A stretch of DNA of 8,200 nucleotides, from positions 1 through 8,200 of the forward strand of contig PABS01000114.1 in the NCBI GenBank assembly GCA_002699325.1, read 5' to 3'. The position numbers and the translations under genes are program-made. Shown here piece after piece: positions 1-6,512 of this stretch. Position 1 is the stretch's first letter, and each line of letters opens with the position of its first letter. Source of the DNA: Ponticaulis sp. Lineage in GTDB: Bacteria > Pseudomonadota > Alphaproteobacteria > Caulobacterales > Hyphomonadaceae. The notes beneath the pieces are model-generated. The model was given only the letters and a program-made list of their open reading frames with translations. It was not told the origin of the DNA and made no database searches.

Positions 1-236
1 TCTGTATCTGATTTCAATTCAACAGCATTCGGATCATCACAGTATGCCTTGGCGATGACCCTGACCCACTCACCATGGAAATTCGTTGCGTTTTCCAAAA
101 CATCGAAGAATTCTTCCTGTGTTTTGATGATCGAACCTGTGACAGCGGGTGCGGGTTCTGGTGATGAGCAGGCACCGGCAACCCATGCACCAAGGCAGGT
201 CAGAAGAAGGAGCGAGCGGAAAGCACCGTGTGTCAT
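1..236 (-). CDS. Putative lipoprotein of unknown function (partial, N-terminal part only)
   Basis: I do not recognise this protein. Reading leftward from an ATG at 236, an open frame of 78 codons runs off the window edge without a stop. Residues 8-22 form a hydrophobic signal segment ending in VAGAC, so Cys23 is the probable lipidated residue. The lipobox is imperfect, with Ala rather than Leu at -3. A Pro/Ser/Ala linker (SSPEPAPAV) follows, as in many mature lipoproteins. After it comes a soluble-looking stretch containing EEFFDVLENA and a Cys in AYCDD. The start codon overlaps the stop of the upstream DUF983 gene in an ATGA arrangement, which suggests translational coupling and one transcript. 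It probably acts in the periplasm, anchored to a membrane. Coding status is well supported by the signal peptide and the overlap; function is unknown. Confidence 0.7.
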   Translation of the reverse strand, partial: MTHGAFRSLLLLTCLGAWVAGACSSPEPAPAVTGSIIKTQEEFFDVLENATNFHGEWVRVIAKAYCDDPNAVELKSDT

Positions 237-607
237 TCGTTTTCCGATTTAGAGAGGTTGGTCGGTGATCGCGACATATGCCACAGCGCGCCGATCCAGG
301 CACCTTTCATGAAGGCGAGCAGGGTGAGGGCCGTTGAGAACATGAAGATGCCAAGTAGTGGCAGCGCGATCCAGACATGGTCACCTGCCGTCATGGAGGC
401 GAGAAAGATGATGGGTGCAAAAAATGGCCCCAGCAACAAGACAGTTAGCCAGGCCGGGCCGTCTGCCGCCTTCTCATGGTCATAAGCCTCACCGCACGCG
501 GGGCATGTGGGGTTGAGCTTCAGATAGCCCTGAAACAGCTTGCCTTCGCCGCAAGCAGGGCAGCGTCGTAAAAAACCTCGAAGGACCGATGTAAGTGCGG
601 GTGACAT
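233..607 (-). CDS. DUF983 family membrane protein with two CxxC pairs
   Basis: This 124-residue protein matches the DUF983 layout. A short basic N-terminus (LRGFLRRCPACGEGKLF) carries the first Cys pair (C16, C19). A second CPACG pair follows (C35, C38), then the family-typical charged and DGPA segment. Two hydrophobic membrane segments lie at about residues 53-72 and 79-100, and a polar tail ends the protein. The four cysteines look like a small zinc ribbon on the cytoplasmic side; metal binding is inferred and the family has no settled function. I chose the ATG at 607 because the conserved region begins right after it. A TTG at 637 in the same frame would add ten residues (KKKWRTRIA-like), and neither start has a strong Shine-Dalgarno. 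The gene is divergent from ybgC and overlaps the next minus-strand gene by four bases. Confidence 0.85.
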   Translation of the reverse strand: MSPALTSVLRGFLRRCPACGEGKLFQGYLKLNPTCPACGEAYDHEKAADGPAWLTVLLLGPFFAPIIFLASMTAGDHVWIALPLLGIFMFSTALTLLAFMKGAWIGALWHMSRSPTNLSKSENE

Positions 608-683
608 GGCAATTCTTGTGCGCCACTTCTTTTTCAAAGGCCAGCCCGGTGACGGCTCCGAAACCGTCTGCTAACCGAAACCC

Positions 684-1136
684 ATGACGAATTTGACGCC
701 AGCTGCCTCACACTTTGATGATGACAACCAGCACTGGATTTCGGTGCGGGTGTATTACGAGGACACCGATTTTACCGGCCTCGTCTATCACGCCAATTAT
801 CTGAAGTATTTTGAGCGTGGCCGCTCTGATTTTCTGAGGGATGGCGGCGTCAGCCATCAGGACCTCCTGAGCCGCAATGATCCTGCGGCCTTCACCATTC
901 TGAAGGCGGATATCGACTTCAAGCAGGCCGCCCGCGTGGATGATCTTCTGTCTGTGCGTACCCGCTATCGCGGCCTGAAGGGGCCGCGCATCATCTTTGA
1001 ACAGGCCGTGCTGCGCGATAAAACGCTGATCGCAGAAGCGCAGATCACAGCGCTGACGATTCACAGCGATGGTCGCCCCCGTAAACCCATCCCCGAGATC
1101 GTTGAAAAACTTCAGCGCTACATTGTGAGCGACTGA
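684..1136 (+). CDS. ybgC: Tol-Pal system-associated acyl-CoA thioesterase YbgC
   Basis: This is a hotdog-fold acyl-CoA thioesterase of the YbgC/4-hydroxybenzoyl-CoA thioesterase family, 150 residues, a usual length. The signature VYYEDTDFTGLVYHANYL lies at residues 23-40. Asp29 corresponds to the catalytic Asp18 of E. coli YbgC and His36 to the conserved histidine. The following FERGRSDFLR is the start of the long hotdog helix. The family hydrolyses acyl-CoA (short-chain in some members) in the cytoplasm. Its link to phospholipid metabolism and the Tol complex is known from conserved gene neighbourhood, while its exact physiological substrate remains unsettled. It is the first plus-strand gene and sits 177 bases before tolQ, farther than in a tight operon. 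The start has no clear Shine-Dalgarno (CTAACCGAAACCC precedes it), but it keeps the full domain and no in-frame alternative is better. Confidence 0.95.
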   Translation: MTNLTPAASHFDDDNQHWISVRVYYEDTDFTGLVYHANYLKYFERGRSDFLRDGGVSHQDLLSRNDPAAFTILKADIDFKQAARVDDLLSVRTRYRGLKGPRIIFEQAVLRDKTLIAEAQITALTIHSDGRPRKPIPEIVEKLQRYIVSD

Positions 1137-1313
1137 TGACAGATGAGGCAGACAGCTCGATTTTGCGAATGTTCTGAACGACTTAATATCAACGGCTGAA
1201 CATGAAATCTCTGCAATTGGCAGTCTTTGTCCTCATTTCGCCAAAGTTCTTGTCGAGAGAAGCGAAGCCCGTTTGTTAGATCGGCAGGACGCAATCAAAA
1301 AGTGGACCCGTAA
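1137..1313. other. ybgC-tolQ intergenic region, possible tolQ leader
   Basis: This 177-base gap has no recognisable gene or strong terminator. It is AT-richer than its surroundings in the middle and may hold the tolQ promoter. A 25-codon frame (1202-1279, MKSLQ...) is present but lacks a ribosome binding site. Two copies of CTGAAC lie 22 bases apart (1174-1179 and 1196-1201), flanking a TAATAT. Confidence 0.4.
1163..1189 (+). promoter_or_regulatory. Weak candidate promoter upstream of tolQ
   Basis: TTGCGA (1163-1168) and TAATAT (1184-1189) resemble -35 and -10 boxes. The 15-base spacer is shorter than the usual 16-18, so this is tentative. If real, it would start a tolQRA transcript independent of ybgC, with a leader of roughly 115-120 bases. 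Confidence 0.22.
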
Positions 1314-2036
1314 ATGGAAACTGAAACGCTACAGGCCGTCACGACGAATAGTTTCTCACTGTATCAGCTCTTTCTTCATGCTGACATCGTCGTCAAACTC
1401 GTCATGGGCCTTCTCGTCGCCCTTTCCGTCTGGTCCTGGGCCATCATCATCGACAAGTTTATGACGATTGGCGGTGCAGTTTCGCGCGCCAAGAAATTCG
1501 AGTCAGCCTTCTGGTCCGGCCAGCCGATCGACGACATGGATGATCGCATCATGTCGAATAATAAAGAGACCATGGCGCGCGTTTTTTCTGCCGCCTCCCG
1601 CGAGTGGCGCGATGCGCGCCGCGCGACAGGTCTGACAGAGTATCAGGGCTCTGCGCTGGTGAACCGCGCCGAGCGTCTGATGAATGCGTCGACCGATCGT
1701 GAGCTGTCCCGGTTGGAAAATGGCCTTGGCGTGCTTGCAACGATTGGTTCGGTTTCGCCCTTTGTCGGCCTGTTTGGCACAGTCTGGGGCATCATGAATG
1801 CCTTTCGCGAGATCGCAGGTACGGGCTCGACGAGTCTCTCTGTTGTTGCGCCGGGTATCGCCGAGGCGCTGTTCGCCACAGCCCTTGGTCTTGTTGCGGC
1901 AATTCCGGCCGTGACATTTTACAATAAGTTCGCCGCTCAGATTGGTCATTTCCGGGACCGACTGGATACCTTCACACAGGAGTTCGTGGTGCGGCTGTCC
2001 CGTCGCCTGACCGAGCGTCAGACGGAAGGGCTCTGA
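1314..2036 (+). CDS. tolQ: Tol-Pal motor subunit TolQ
   Basis: TolQ is the MotA/TolQ/ExbB-family inner-membrane protein that, with TolR, forms the proton channel energising TolA. The 240 residues show the expected three membrane segments. TM1 is at about 25-46, followed by a large cytoplasmic loop (about 47-137). TM2 is at about 138-160 and contains the hallmark [21 protein letters not shown]3 is at about 181-203 ([18 protein letters not shown]). A basic C-terminal tail follows (SRRLTERQ). The choice of TolQ over ExbB rests on the directly following tolR, tolA, tolB and pal. The start at 1314 has only a weak purine stretch (AGTGGA) upstream. The stop is three bases before the tolR ATG, so the two are almost certainly co-translated. 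Confidence 0.97.
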   Translation: METETLQAVTTNSFSLYQLFLHADIVVKLVMGLLVALSVWSWAIIIDKFMTIGGAVSRAKKFESAFWSGQPIDDMDDRIMSNNKETMARVFSAASREWRDARRATGLTEYQGSALVNRAERLMNASTDRELSRLENGLGVLATIGSVSPFVGLFGTVWGIMNAFREIAGTGSTSLSVVAPGIAEALFATALGLVAAIPAVTFYNKFAAQIGHFRDRLDTFTQEFVVRLSRRLTERQTEGL

Positions 2037-2039
2037 TCC

Positions 2040-2489
2040 ATGGCCATGTCAATGAACTCCATGGGCGGCGGTGGCGGGCGGCGCGGTAATCGTCGCCGGG
2101 GCCTTAACTCCGAAATTAACGTCACCCCTTTCGTGGATGTGATGCTGGTTCTGCTGATCGTCTTCATGATCACGGCGCCGCTGCTCACAACCGGCGTGGA
2201 CGTCACGCTCCCATCAGCAAAGTCGAAGCCGCTTCCGGCCTCGCCAGATGAAGTGCTTGCGCTGACCATTCAGGAAGACGGCACGCTTTTCCTGCAGGAT
2301 GAGGAAATCCCGCTGTCTGAGCTTCAGGCCAAACTGCGCGCGATTATTGAGTCTGGCCAATACAACAACCGGATCTATGTGCGTGGCGATACCGTGGTTC
2401 AGCTTGGTCTTGTCGCTGAGATTTTTTCACAGATTCAGCAGGCAGGCTTCAACAGCGCCGCAATCGTGACGGATTCGAACGCAGAATAG
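2040..2489 (+). CDS. tolR: Tol-Pal motor subunit TolR
   Basis: TolR is the ExbD/TolR-family partner of TolQ, anchored by one membrane helix with a periplasmic domain that can bind peptidoglycan when activated. The 149-residue product begins with a Gly/Arg-rich cytoplasmic tail (residues 9-20). It then has the family signature [20 protein letters not shown] at 24-43. Asp33 is the conserved membrane aspartate that carries protons, equivalent to Asp23 of E. coli TolR. The periplasmic part (about 52-149) ends with the usual beta/alpha region and the AGF motif (residues 135-137). GGAAGG at 2024-2029, inside the tolQ end, is a plausible ribosome binding site for the ATG at 2040. In-frame ATGs at 2046, 2052 and 2061 are alternatives. 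tolA follows four bases after the stop. Confidence 0.97.
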   Translation: MAMSMNSMGGGGGRRGNRRRGLNSEINVTPFVDVMLVLLIVFMITAPLLTTGVDVTLPSAKSKPLPASPDEVLALTIQEDGTLFLQDEEIPLSELQAKLRAIIESGQYNNRIYVRGDTVVQLGLVAEIFSQIQQAGFNSAAIVTDSNAE

Positions 2490-2493
2490 ACGC

Positions 2494-3375
2494 ATGAAAT
2501 ACGCGCTGCCCGCATCAGTCATATTCCACGTCGCGATAGGGGCCTCCGGCCTGTTCGCCTGGAGCATTGCGCCGAGCGGGCCGACGGAAACCTATGTCGA
2601 AGTGCCACTGGATATTGTTGAGCTGGCAAATGAGACAAACATTCAGGAAGTCGTGAGACCGCGTCCGGAACCGCCACCCGAACCTGAAGAGGAAGAGGTG
2701 GTGGATCAGGAGGGCGAGGATGAGCCCGTTTCCGAAGCCGAGCCTGAGCCAGAGCCTGCTGCTGAGGAAGAAGTGCCCGCCATGCCGGAGGAGCCAGAGG
2801 CTGAAGAGCCAGAGCCACCGCCACCTGAGCCGGAACCCACACCAGAACCCACTCCGACGCCGGAGCCAAGCCCCACGCCGGTAGTTCGCAAGACGACTCC
2901 GCCGAAAAACTCTGATCCGCTCGGTGACCTTCTTGGCCAGACCGAGGACCTCTTGCAGGATCGAAAGGATGAAGACGTCCAGCGAGAGCGTCGTGCGTCG
3001 AACCGGGCCCTTGAGGACCAGGAAGAAACCCAGCGCCGGGGCGCTGGCGAGAAAACCCAAAACAAGGCCACGGTGCTCGACTTTGTGAAATCCTATATCA
3101 TTCAGGAAGGCTGCTGGCGCTCGACCAAAGACCTGCCAGATTGGGAGAATCTCGATGTGACGGTCCAGTTCCGGCTGGACGCAAAAGGACGGCTTCTGGG
3201 TCAGCCTCGCGTTCACAAATCGGCGCGACCCGTCAACAACGACCCCTTCATTCGCGCGGCGGCAGATCGCGCCATTCGTGCGATCTCAAACTGTGAACCT
3301 TTTCCCCTGCCGGAGGAAGATTATGATCTCTGGCGCAACGAAGATCTCAGACTGACGTTTGATGAAACGCTCTGA
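2494..3375 (+). CDS. tolA: Periplasm-spanning protein TolA
   Basis: TolA links the TolQR motor in the inner membrane to TolB and Pal at the outer membrane. The 293-residue product has the three expected parts. An N-terminal anchor (about residues 4-25) carries S8-x-x-x-H12, matching the Ser-His pair through which E. coli TolA contacts TolQR. The central region has a very acidic Pro/Glu stretch (about 55-129, with PEPEP and PTPEP repeats) and then a charged, probably helical part (about 150-190). The C-terminal TonB/TolA-like domain (about 190-293) contains C207 and C267, which may form a disulfide. E. coli TolA instead has a long Ala/Lys-rich helix, so this linker is more TonB-like. Assignment as TolA rather than TonB comes from the operon. 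Its stop lies 22 bases before the chosen tolB start. Confidence 0.93.
   Translation: MKYALPASVIFHVAIGASGLFAWSIAPSGPTETYVEVPLDIVELANETNIQEVVRPRPEPPPEPEEEEVVDQEGEDEPVSEAEPEPEPAAEEEVPAMPEEPEAEEPEPPPPEPEPTPEPTPTPEPSPTPVVRKTTPPKNSDPLGDLLGQTEDLLQDRKDEDVQRERRASNRALEDQEETQRRGAGEKTQNKATVLDFVKSYIIQEGCWRSTKDLPDWENLDVTVQFRLDAKGRLLGQPRVHKSARPVNNDPFIRAAADRAIRAISNCEPFPLPEEDYDLWRNEDLRLTFDETL
2658..2880 (+). repeat. Low-complexity Pro/Glu coding tract in tolA
   Basis: This tract encodes about residues 55-129 of TolA: repeated Pro-Glu, Glu-Glu and Pro-Thr units built from GAG/GAA and CCN codons. The skew removes stop codons from the reverse frames and produces long antisense open frames that are not genes. 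Imperfect short repeats such as CCAGAACCCAC lie near 2840. Length variation between strains would be expected. Confidence 0.7.
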
Positions 3376-3386
3376 AGAACAGAACC

Positions 3387-3390
3387 GGAG
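3387..3390 (+). promoter_or_regulatory. Ribosome binding site deciding the tolB start
   Basis: GGAG lies seven bases before the ATG at 3398. The upstream in-frame candidates (TTG 3359, ATG 3362) lie inside tolA without a comparable site, so this motif supports the shorter TolB with a clean signal peptide. Confidence 0.7.
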
Positions 3391-3397
3391 AATCCTT

Positions 3398-4768
3398 ATG
3401 GCATTCAGAAAGCTCGTATTTGGCCTGGCCGCCGCACTGACGACCTGTCTTGGCTTGAGTCTGCCCTCCAGCGCGCAGATCGAAGGCACGATTAACACGG
3501 CTTCAGCGCGCCAGTTCCGGGTCGCTCTTCCGAATTTCGAAGGCTACAGCCCCGAGGCGCAGGCGCTTGCTGATCAGATCGTTTCGATCATGCGAAATGA
3601 CCTGCAGTCGACCGGTTTGTTTGACCTCTTGCCGCCAGAGAGTTTCATCCAGAAAGACCTTTCGGTACTGGTTCAGCCGCGCTTTGCCGACTGGCGCATC
3701 ATTCAGACCGAAGCGCTGGGAATTGGCGAAGTGGAGATCATGCCTGACGGCAAGATGCGCGTCGCCTTCCGCCTTTGGGATCCGGCGACGGAGTCTGAAA
3801 AAATGCTTTCCGGTCAACGTGGTCGCCAATATGTTACTACGCAGGAAAACATTCGCCGCGTGGCGCACGTTTTGGCGGATGACATCTATTCCAGCCTGAC
3901 AGGCGATGCCGGTTACTTCGATACACGCATTGTCTTCATTGCCGAGTCCGGCCCGAAAACGGATCGCCGGAAACGTCTGGCAATCATGGACCAGGACGGC
4001 GCGAATGCCGAGCACCTGACAGACGGTCGCTATACTGTGCTCACCCCGCGTTTCTCGCCGAGCCAGCAGACCATCACCTACATGACCTATGAGCGGGGGC
4101 GCCCGCAGGTCTATCTGTTTGACATTGAAACCGGGCGCTCTGAGAGTCTTGGCCGTTTTGAAGGCATGACCTTTGCGCCGCGCTTCTCTCCCGATGGAGG
4201 CGCTGTCATCATGTCTCAGGCGACGAATGGCAATTCCGACATTTACGTCATGGATCTTGTCAGCCGCCAGAAAACTCGCCTGACTGACCACCCGGCCATC
4301 GATACATCGCCCAGCATGTCGCCAACAGGCCGTGAGATTGTTTTCACCTCAGACCGTGGCGGCTCTCCTCAGCTCTATGTGATGAACCGCGATGGCTCGC
4401 CTCGGGTCTGCCCCAATGGCAATCGCGACACGGCCTGCCGCATTACGGGTTTCTCCGATGGCGGATATTATTCGACGCCAGTCTGGTCGCCCCGCGGCGA
4501 CCTGATCGCCTTCACAAAACAGGCAGGCGGACGCTTCCATATTGGTGTTATTCAGCCAGATGGTCGCGGTGAGCGCCTCCTCTCGGAAGCTTATCTGGAT
4601 GAAGGCCCAGCCTGGTCTCCAAATGGCCGTGTGATTATCTTCTTCCGCGAGGCTCGTCCGGGCGCAGGTCCGAAGCTTTATACTGTGGATCTGACGGGCC
4701 GGAATCTGCGTCAGGTTCAGACTCCGGGAGACGCGTCTGACCCTGCATGGTCACCGCCGCTGCGCTAA
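3398..4768 (+). CDS. tolB: Periplasmic beta-propeller protein TolB
   Basis: TolB is the soluble periplasmic partner of Pal and TolA, whose N-terminus is known to switch between Pal and TolA binding. The 456-residue product has a Sec signal peptide (residues 1-26, probable cleavage SSA/QIEG). An N-terminal alpha/beta domain spans about 27-170, and a propeller made of WD40-like PD40 repeats follows. Blade motifs are visible near residues 218 (RFSPSQQ), 261 (RFSPDGG), 304 (SPSMSPTGR), 360 (TPVWSPRGD), 403 (GPAWSPNGR) and 447 (DPAWSPP). Two cysteines (CPNG...TACR) in one blade may pair. The ATG at 3398 is preferred because GGAG (3387-3390) sits seven bases upstream and the signal peptide begins there. 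TTG 3359 or ATG 3362 would overlap tolA and add an unneeded charged extension. Confidence 0.96.
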   Translation: MAFRKLVFGLAAALTTCLGLSLPSSAQIEGTINTASARQFRVALPNFEGYSPEAQALADQIVSIMRNDLQSTGLFDLLPPESFIQKDLSVLVQPRFADWRIIQTEALGIGEVEIMPDGKMRVAFRLWDPATESEKMLSGQRGRQYVTTQENIRRVAHVLADDIYSSLTGDAGYFDTRIVFIAESGPKTDRRKRLAIMDQDGANAEHLTDGRYTVLTPRFSPSQQTITYMTYERGRPQVYLFDIETGRSESLGRFEGMTFAPRFSPDGGAVIMSQATNGNSDIYVMDLVSRQKTRLTDHPAIDTSPSMSPTGREIVFTSDRGGSPQLYVMNRDGSPRVCPNGNRDTACRITGFSDGGYYSTPVWSPRGDLIAFTKQAGGRFHIGVIQPDGRGERLLSEAYLDEGPAWSPNGRVIIFFREARPGAGPKLYTVDLTGRNLRQVQTPGDASDPAWSPPLR

Positions 4769-4830
4769 TGGGCAAAAAAATCGAATTGGAACCAAAATTT
4801 ATTCCAGAACTTTCGTCATTGGCCGCAGAG

Positions 4831-4860
4831 TTGACAAAATTGAATCTTAACAGCTCAGTT
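4831..4860 (+). promoter_or_regulatory. Candidate pal promoter in the tolB-pal gap
   Basis: A perfect TTGACA (4831-4836) lies in an AT-rich stretch ahead of pal. The -10 region at the right distance (about 4854-4860, CTCAGTT) is a poor match to TATAAT; alphaproteobacterial promoters often have strong -35 and weak -10 boxes. Two TTAA motifs (4847-4850 and 4860-4863) overlap this region. The 120-base gap is much larger than those inside tolQRA, which fits separate control of pal. Activity is inferred. Confidence 0.4.
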
Positions 4861-4874
4861 TAAGCGCGAAGGTT

Positions 4875-4881
4875 GGAAGGG
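4875..4881 (+). promoter_or_regulatory. Strong ribosome binding site of pal
   Basis: GGAAGGG lies seven bases before the pal ATG. It is the best Shine-Dalgarno match in the window, consistent with Pal being an abundant outer-membrane lipoprotein. Confidence 0.7.
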
Positions 4882-4888
4882 TCGCTTT

Positions 4889-5446
4889 ATGAAATCTATT
4901 TCTATTTATTCGGTTTGCATTGCAGGTATTACGCTGGCGCTCGGCGCATGCGCGTCTAAGCCGCCGCCTCAGGAGGACGTCGCCGTCTCAACGCCTCCAC
5001 CCGTTCAGGAGCCGATGTCACGCCCTACACCGACACCTACAGGCCCACCTCCGACACAAACGGTTGGTCCGCCTCCAGGCTCGGTTCAGGAGTTTGTCGT
5101 CAATGTTGGTGATCGTGTGTATTTCGACACCGACCGTTACAACATTGATGGCGAAGACATGGCTGTTCTCGACCGCCAGGTCGCTTGGTTGCGGACATAT
5201 CCGAACGTGACAGTGATGGTTGCAGGTAACTGTGACGAGCGTGGTACACGCGAATATAACCTTGCACTGGGCGAGCGTCGCGCGAACTCTGTGAAAGATT
5301 ACCTCGTCAGCCAGGGCATTTCGCCAACGCGGATTGAGACCATATCTTACGGCAAGGAACGCCCAATTGATGGCCGGTCTACGCCGGAAGCCTGGGCAGC
5401 GAACCGTAATTCGCATACTCAGATCATCGACGGCGCAGTTGGCTAA
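4889..5446 (+). CDS. pal: Peptidoglycan-associated outer-membrane lipoprotein Pal
   Basis: Pal is anchored to the outer membrane by its lipid and binds diaminopimelate-containing peptidoglycan through an OmpA-like domain; TolB competes for it. The 185-residue product starts with a lipoprotein signal peptide ending in the lipobox LGAC (lipidated Cys21). A long Pro/Thr-rich linker follows (about 25-65, PTPTPTGPPP). The OmpA-like domain spans about 68-182: VYFDTDRYNI, then GNCDERGTREYNLALGERRA (113-132) with Asp116 and Arg130/131 in the peptidoglycan-binding site, then SYGKERP (153-159). The C-terminal motif reads NRNSHT where many family members have NRR. It has its own strong ribosome binding site and probably its own promoter, and an intrinsic terminator follows 24 bases after the stop. 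Confidence 0.97.
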   Translation: MKSISIYSVCIAGITLALGACASKPPPQEDVAVSTPPPVQEPMSRPTPTPTGPPPTQTVGPPPGSVQEFVVNVGDRVYFDTDRYNIDGEDMAVLDRQVAWLRTYPNVTVMVAGNCDERGTREYNLALGERRANSVKDYLVSQGISPTRIETISYGKERPIDGRSTPEAWAANRNSHTQIIDGAVG

Positions 5447-5470
5447 GTCCCGCTGAACCTAAAGGAAAAC

Positions 5471-5505
5471 AAAGCAGGGCTGCCTCAATTCAGCCCTGCT
5501 TTTTT
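5471..5505 (+). terminator. Rho-independent terminator after pal
   Basis: An inverted repeat with 12-base arms (5471-5482 and 5491-5502) and an 8-base loop has a GC-rich core, GCAGGGCTG/CAGCCCTGC. It runs directly into a T-tract (5500-5505). A matching A-run on the left side may let it work to some extent in the other direction. It lies between pal and cpoB, only 16 bases before the cpoB start, so cpoB expression would depend on read-through or on a promoter not visible here. Confidence 0.9.
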
Positions 5506-5520
5506 GTTCTATCAGAGACT

Positions 5521-6489
5521 ATGACACACACTTTCCGCTTTGCTGTATCGGCCCTGTCGCTCTCCCTCCTGGCTTTCCCTGCGCTCGCGCAGAATGCTCC
5601 GATACGTATCGGACCGGGCGGATCGCCCTATCAGACGCAATCTCCGACCGATAATGCTCAGCTGGCGCGTCAGAGCGCCCGGATCACAGATCTGGAGGCT
5701 GAACTGTCCGAGCTGACGGGACGTATTGAAAACCTAGAGTTCCGACTGACACAGCGCGAACGCGCCTATGAAGACGCAATGTCGGCAAATGCGACGCTGC
5801 GTGACCAGATCGCAGACCTGTCTGAGCGAATTGACGATCTGGCGGCGTCGCCAGCGCGTTCTGGTGCGTCTTCGTCACGGTCAGGCGTGTCGAATCCGTT
5901 TGCAGAAAACCGTCCTGCAACATCCGGTCCGCGTTCCCTGTCCGGAAATGCTGAAGCTGGAAGCCGCGATGATCGCGTTACAACGAGGTTCCCATCCGCC
6001 GCGTCTTCAGAAGATGACATGGAGGCTGAACTCGAGGGTTCGGCTTCACCGTCCACCAGGCCGCAAGGTTCGCTGGGCACGCTTGCCGCGAGCCAGCTTC
6101 CCGGTCAGGCCGGACCTTTGTTTGAACTTGGCAAGAACCGGCTTCTGAGTTTCGATTATGACGGTGCCGAAGATGCCTTCAGGGCTTTTCTCGAAGAGTT
6201 TGGCGATGACAAACAGGCTGGCGAAGCAAACTACTGGCTCGGAGAGGTGCTTTATCTTCAGGGCGACTATGCGGGCTCAGCTCGTTTTCTGACGACATTT
6301 GTGCGGGATTATGCGGACGATCCGCGCCGTGGTGATGGCGTTGTGAAGCTCGCCCGCGCGTTACGCGAAGTCGGCGAAACTGATCAGGCCTGCGCCTTTC
6401 TCGGGCGTTTGAAACAAGTAGATCCTGACGCGTCAGCGCGCACAGTCGAAGCCGCCAATGTTCAACGCCAACTGGCAGGTTGCAACTGA
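5521..6489 (+). CDS. cpoB: Cell division coordinator CpoB (YbgF), TPR protein
   Basis: CpoB is the periplasmic TPR protein that in E. coli links the Tol machine to the PBP1B/LpoB peptidoglycan synthase during constriction. The 322-residue product has a signal peptide (1-23, cleavage ALA/QNAP). A coiled coil follows (about 46-108, heptad-rich ITDLEAELSELTGRIENLEF), corresponding to the trimerisation part. A Ser/Ala/Pro-rich disordered linker spans about 109-196. TPR-like repeats fill about 198-317 (FELGKNRLLSFDYDGAEDAF, then ANYWLGEVLYLQGDYAGSARF). The linker seems longer than that of E. coli CpoB. The start has only a weak purine stretch (CAGAGACT) but is fixed by the signal peptide. It follows the pal terminator closely and precedes tilS by 23 bases. 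Confidence 0.93.
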   Translation: MTHTFRFAVSALSLSLLAFPALAQNAPIRIGPGGSPYQTQSPTDNAQLARQSARITDLEAELSELTGRIENLEFRLTQRERAYEDAMSANATLRDQIADLSERIDDLAASPARSGASSSRSGVSNPFAENRPATSGPRSLSGNAEAGSRDDRVTTRFPSAASSEDDMEAELEGSASPSTRPQGSLGTLAASQLPGQAGPLFELGKNRLLSFDYDGAEDAFRAFLEEFGDDKQAGEANYWLGEVLYLQGDYAGSARFLTTFVRDYADDPRRGDGVVKLARALREVGETDQACAFLGRLKQVDPDASARTVEAANVQRQLAGCN

Positions 6490-6512
6490 TCCACAGCGGA
6501 TATCCGGACCAG

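Noticed and set aside
651..668. Small hairpin GACGG/CCGTC between the divergent DUF983 and ybgC genes
   Set aside because: The stem has five base pairs and no T-tract, which is too weak for a terminator or riboswitch.
1171..1201. GTTC/GAAC elements resembling an alphaproteobacterial LexA box
   Set aside because: The spacing does not fit GTTC-N7-GTTC or GAAC-N7-GAAC.
1202..1279. 25-codon frame MKSLQ... ahead of tolQ
   Set aside because: It has a hydrophobic start but no ribosome binding site, no known match and very short length; chance occurrence is likely.
2515..3216. Long antisense open frames (233, 121 and 116 codons) opposite tolA
   Set aside because: They mirror the Pro/Glu codon skew of tolA, give Ser/Gly/Arg/Leu-rich nonsense proteins with no known motif, and lie opposite a clear gene.
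3503..4291. 262-codon antisense frame opposite tolB
   Set aside because: It has no recognisable domain or start context and is explained by codon bias of tolB in the moderately GC-rich sequence.
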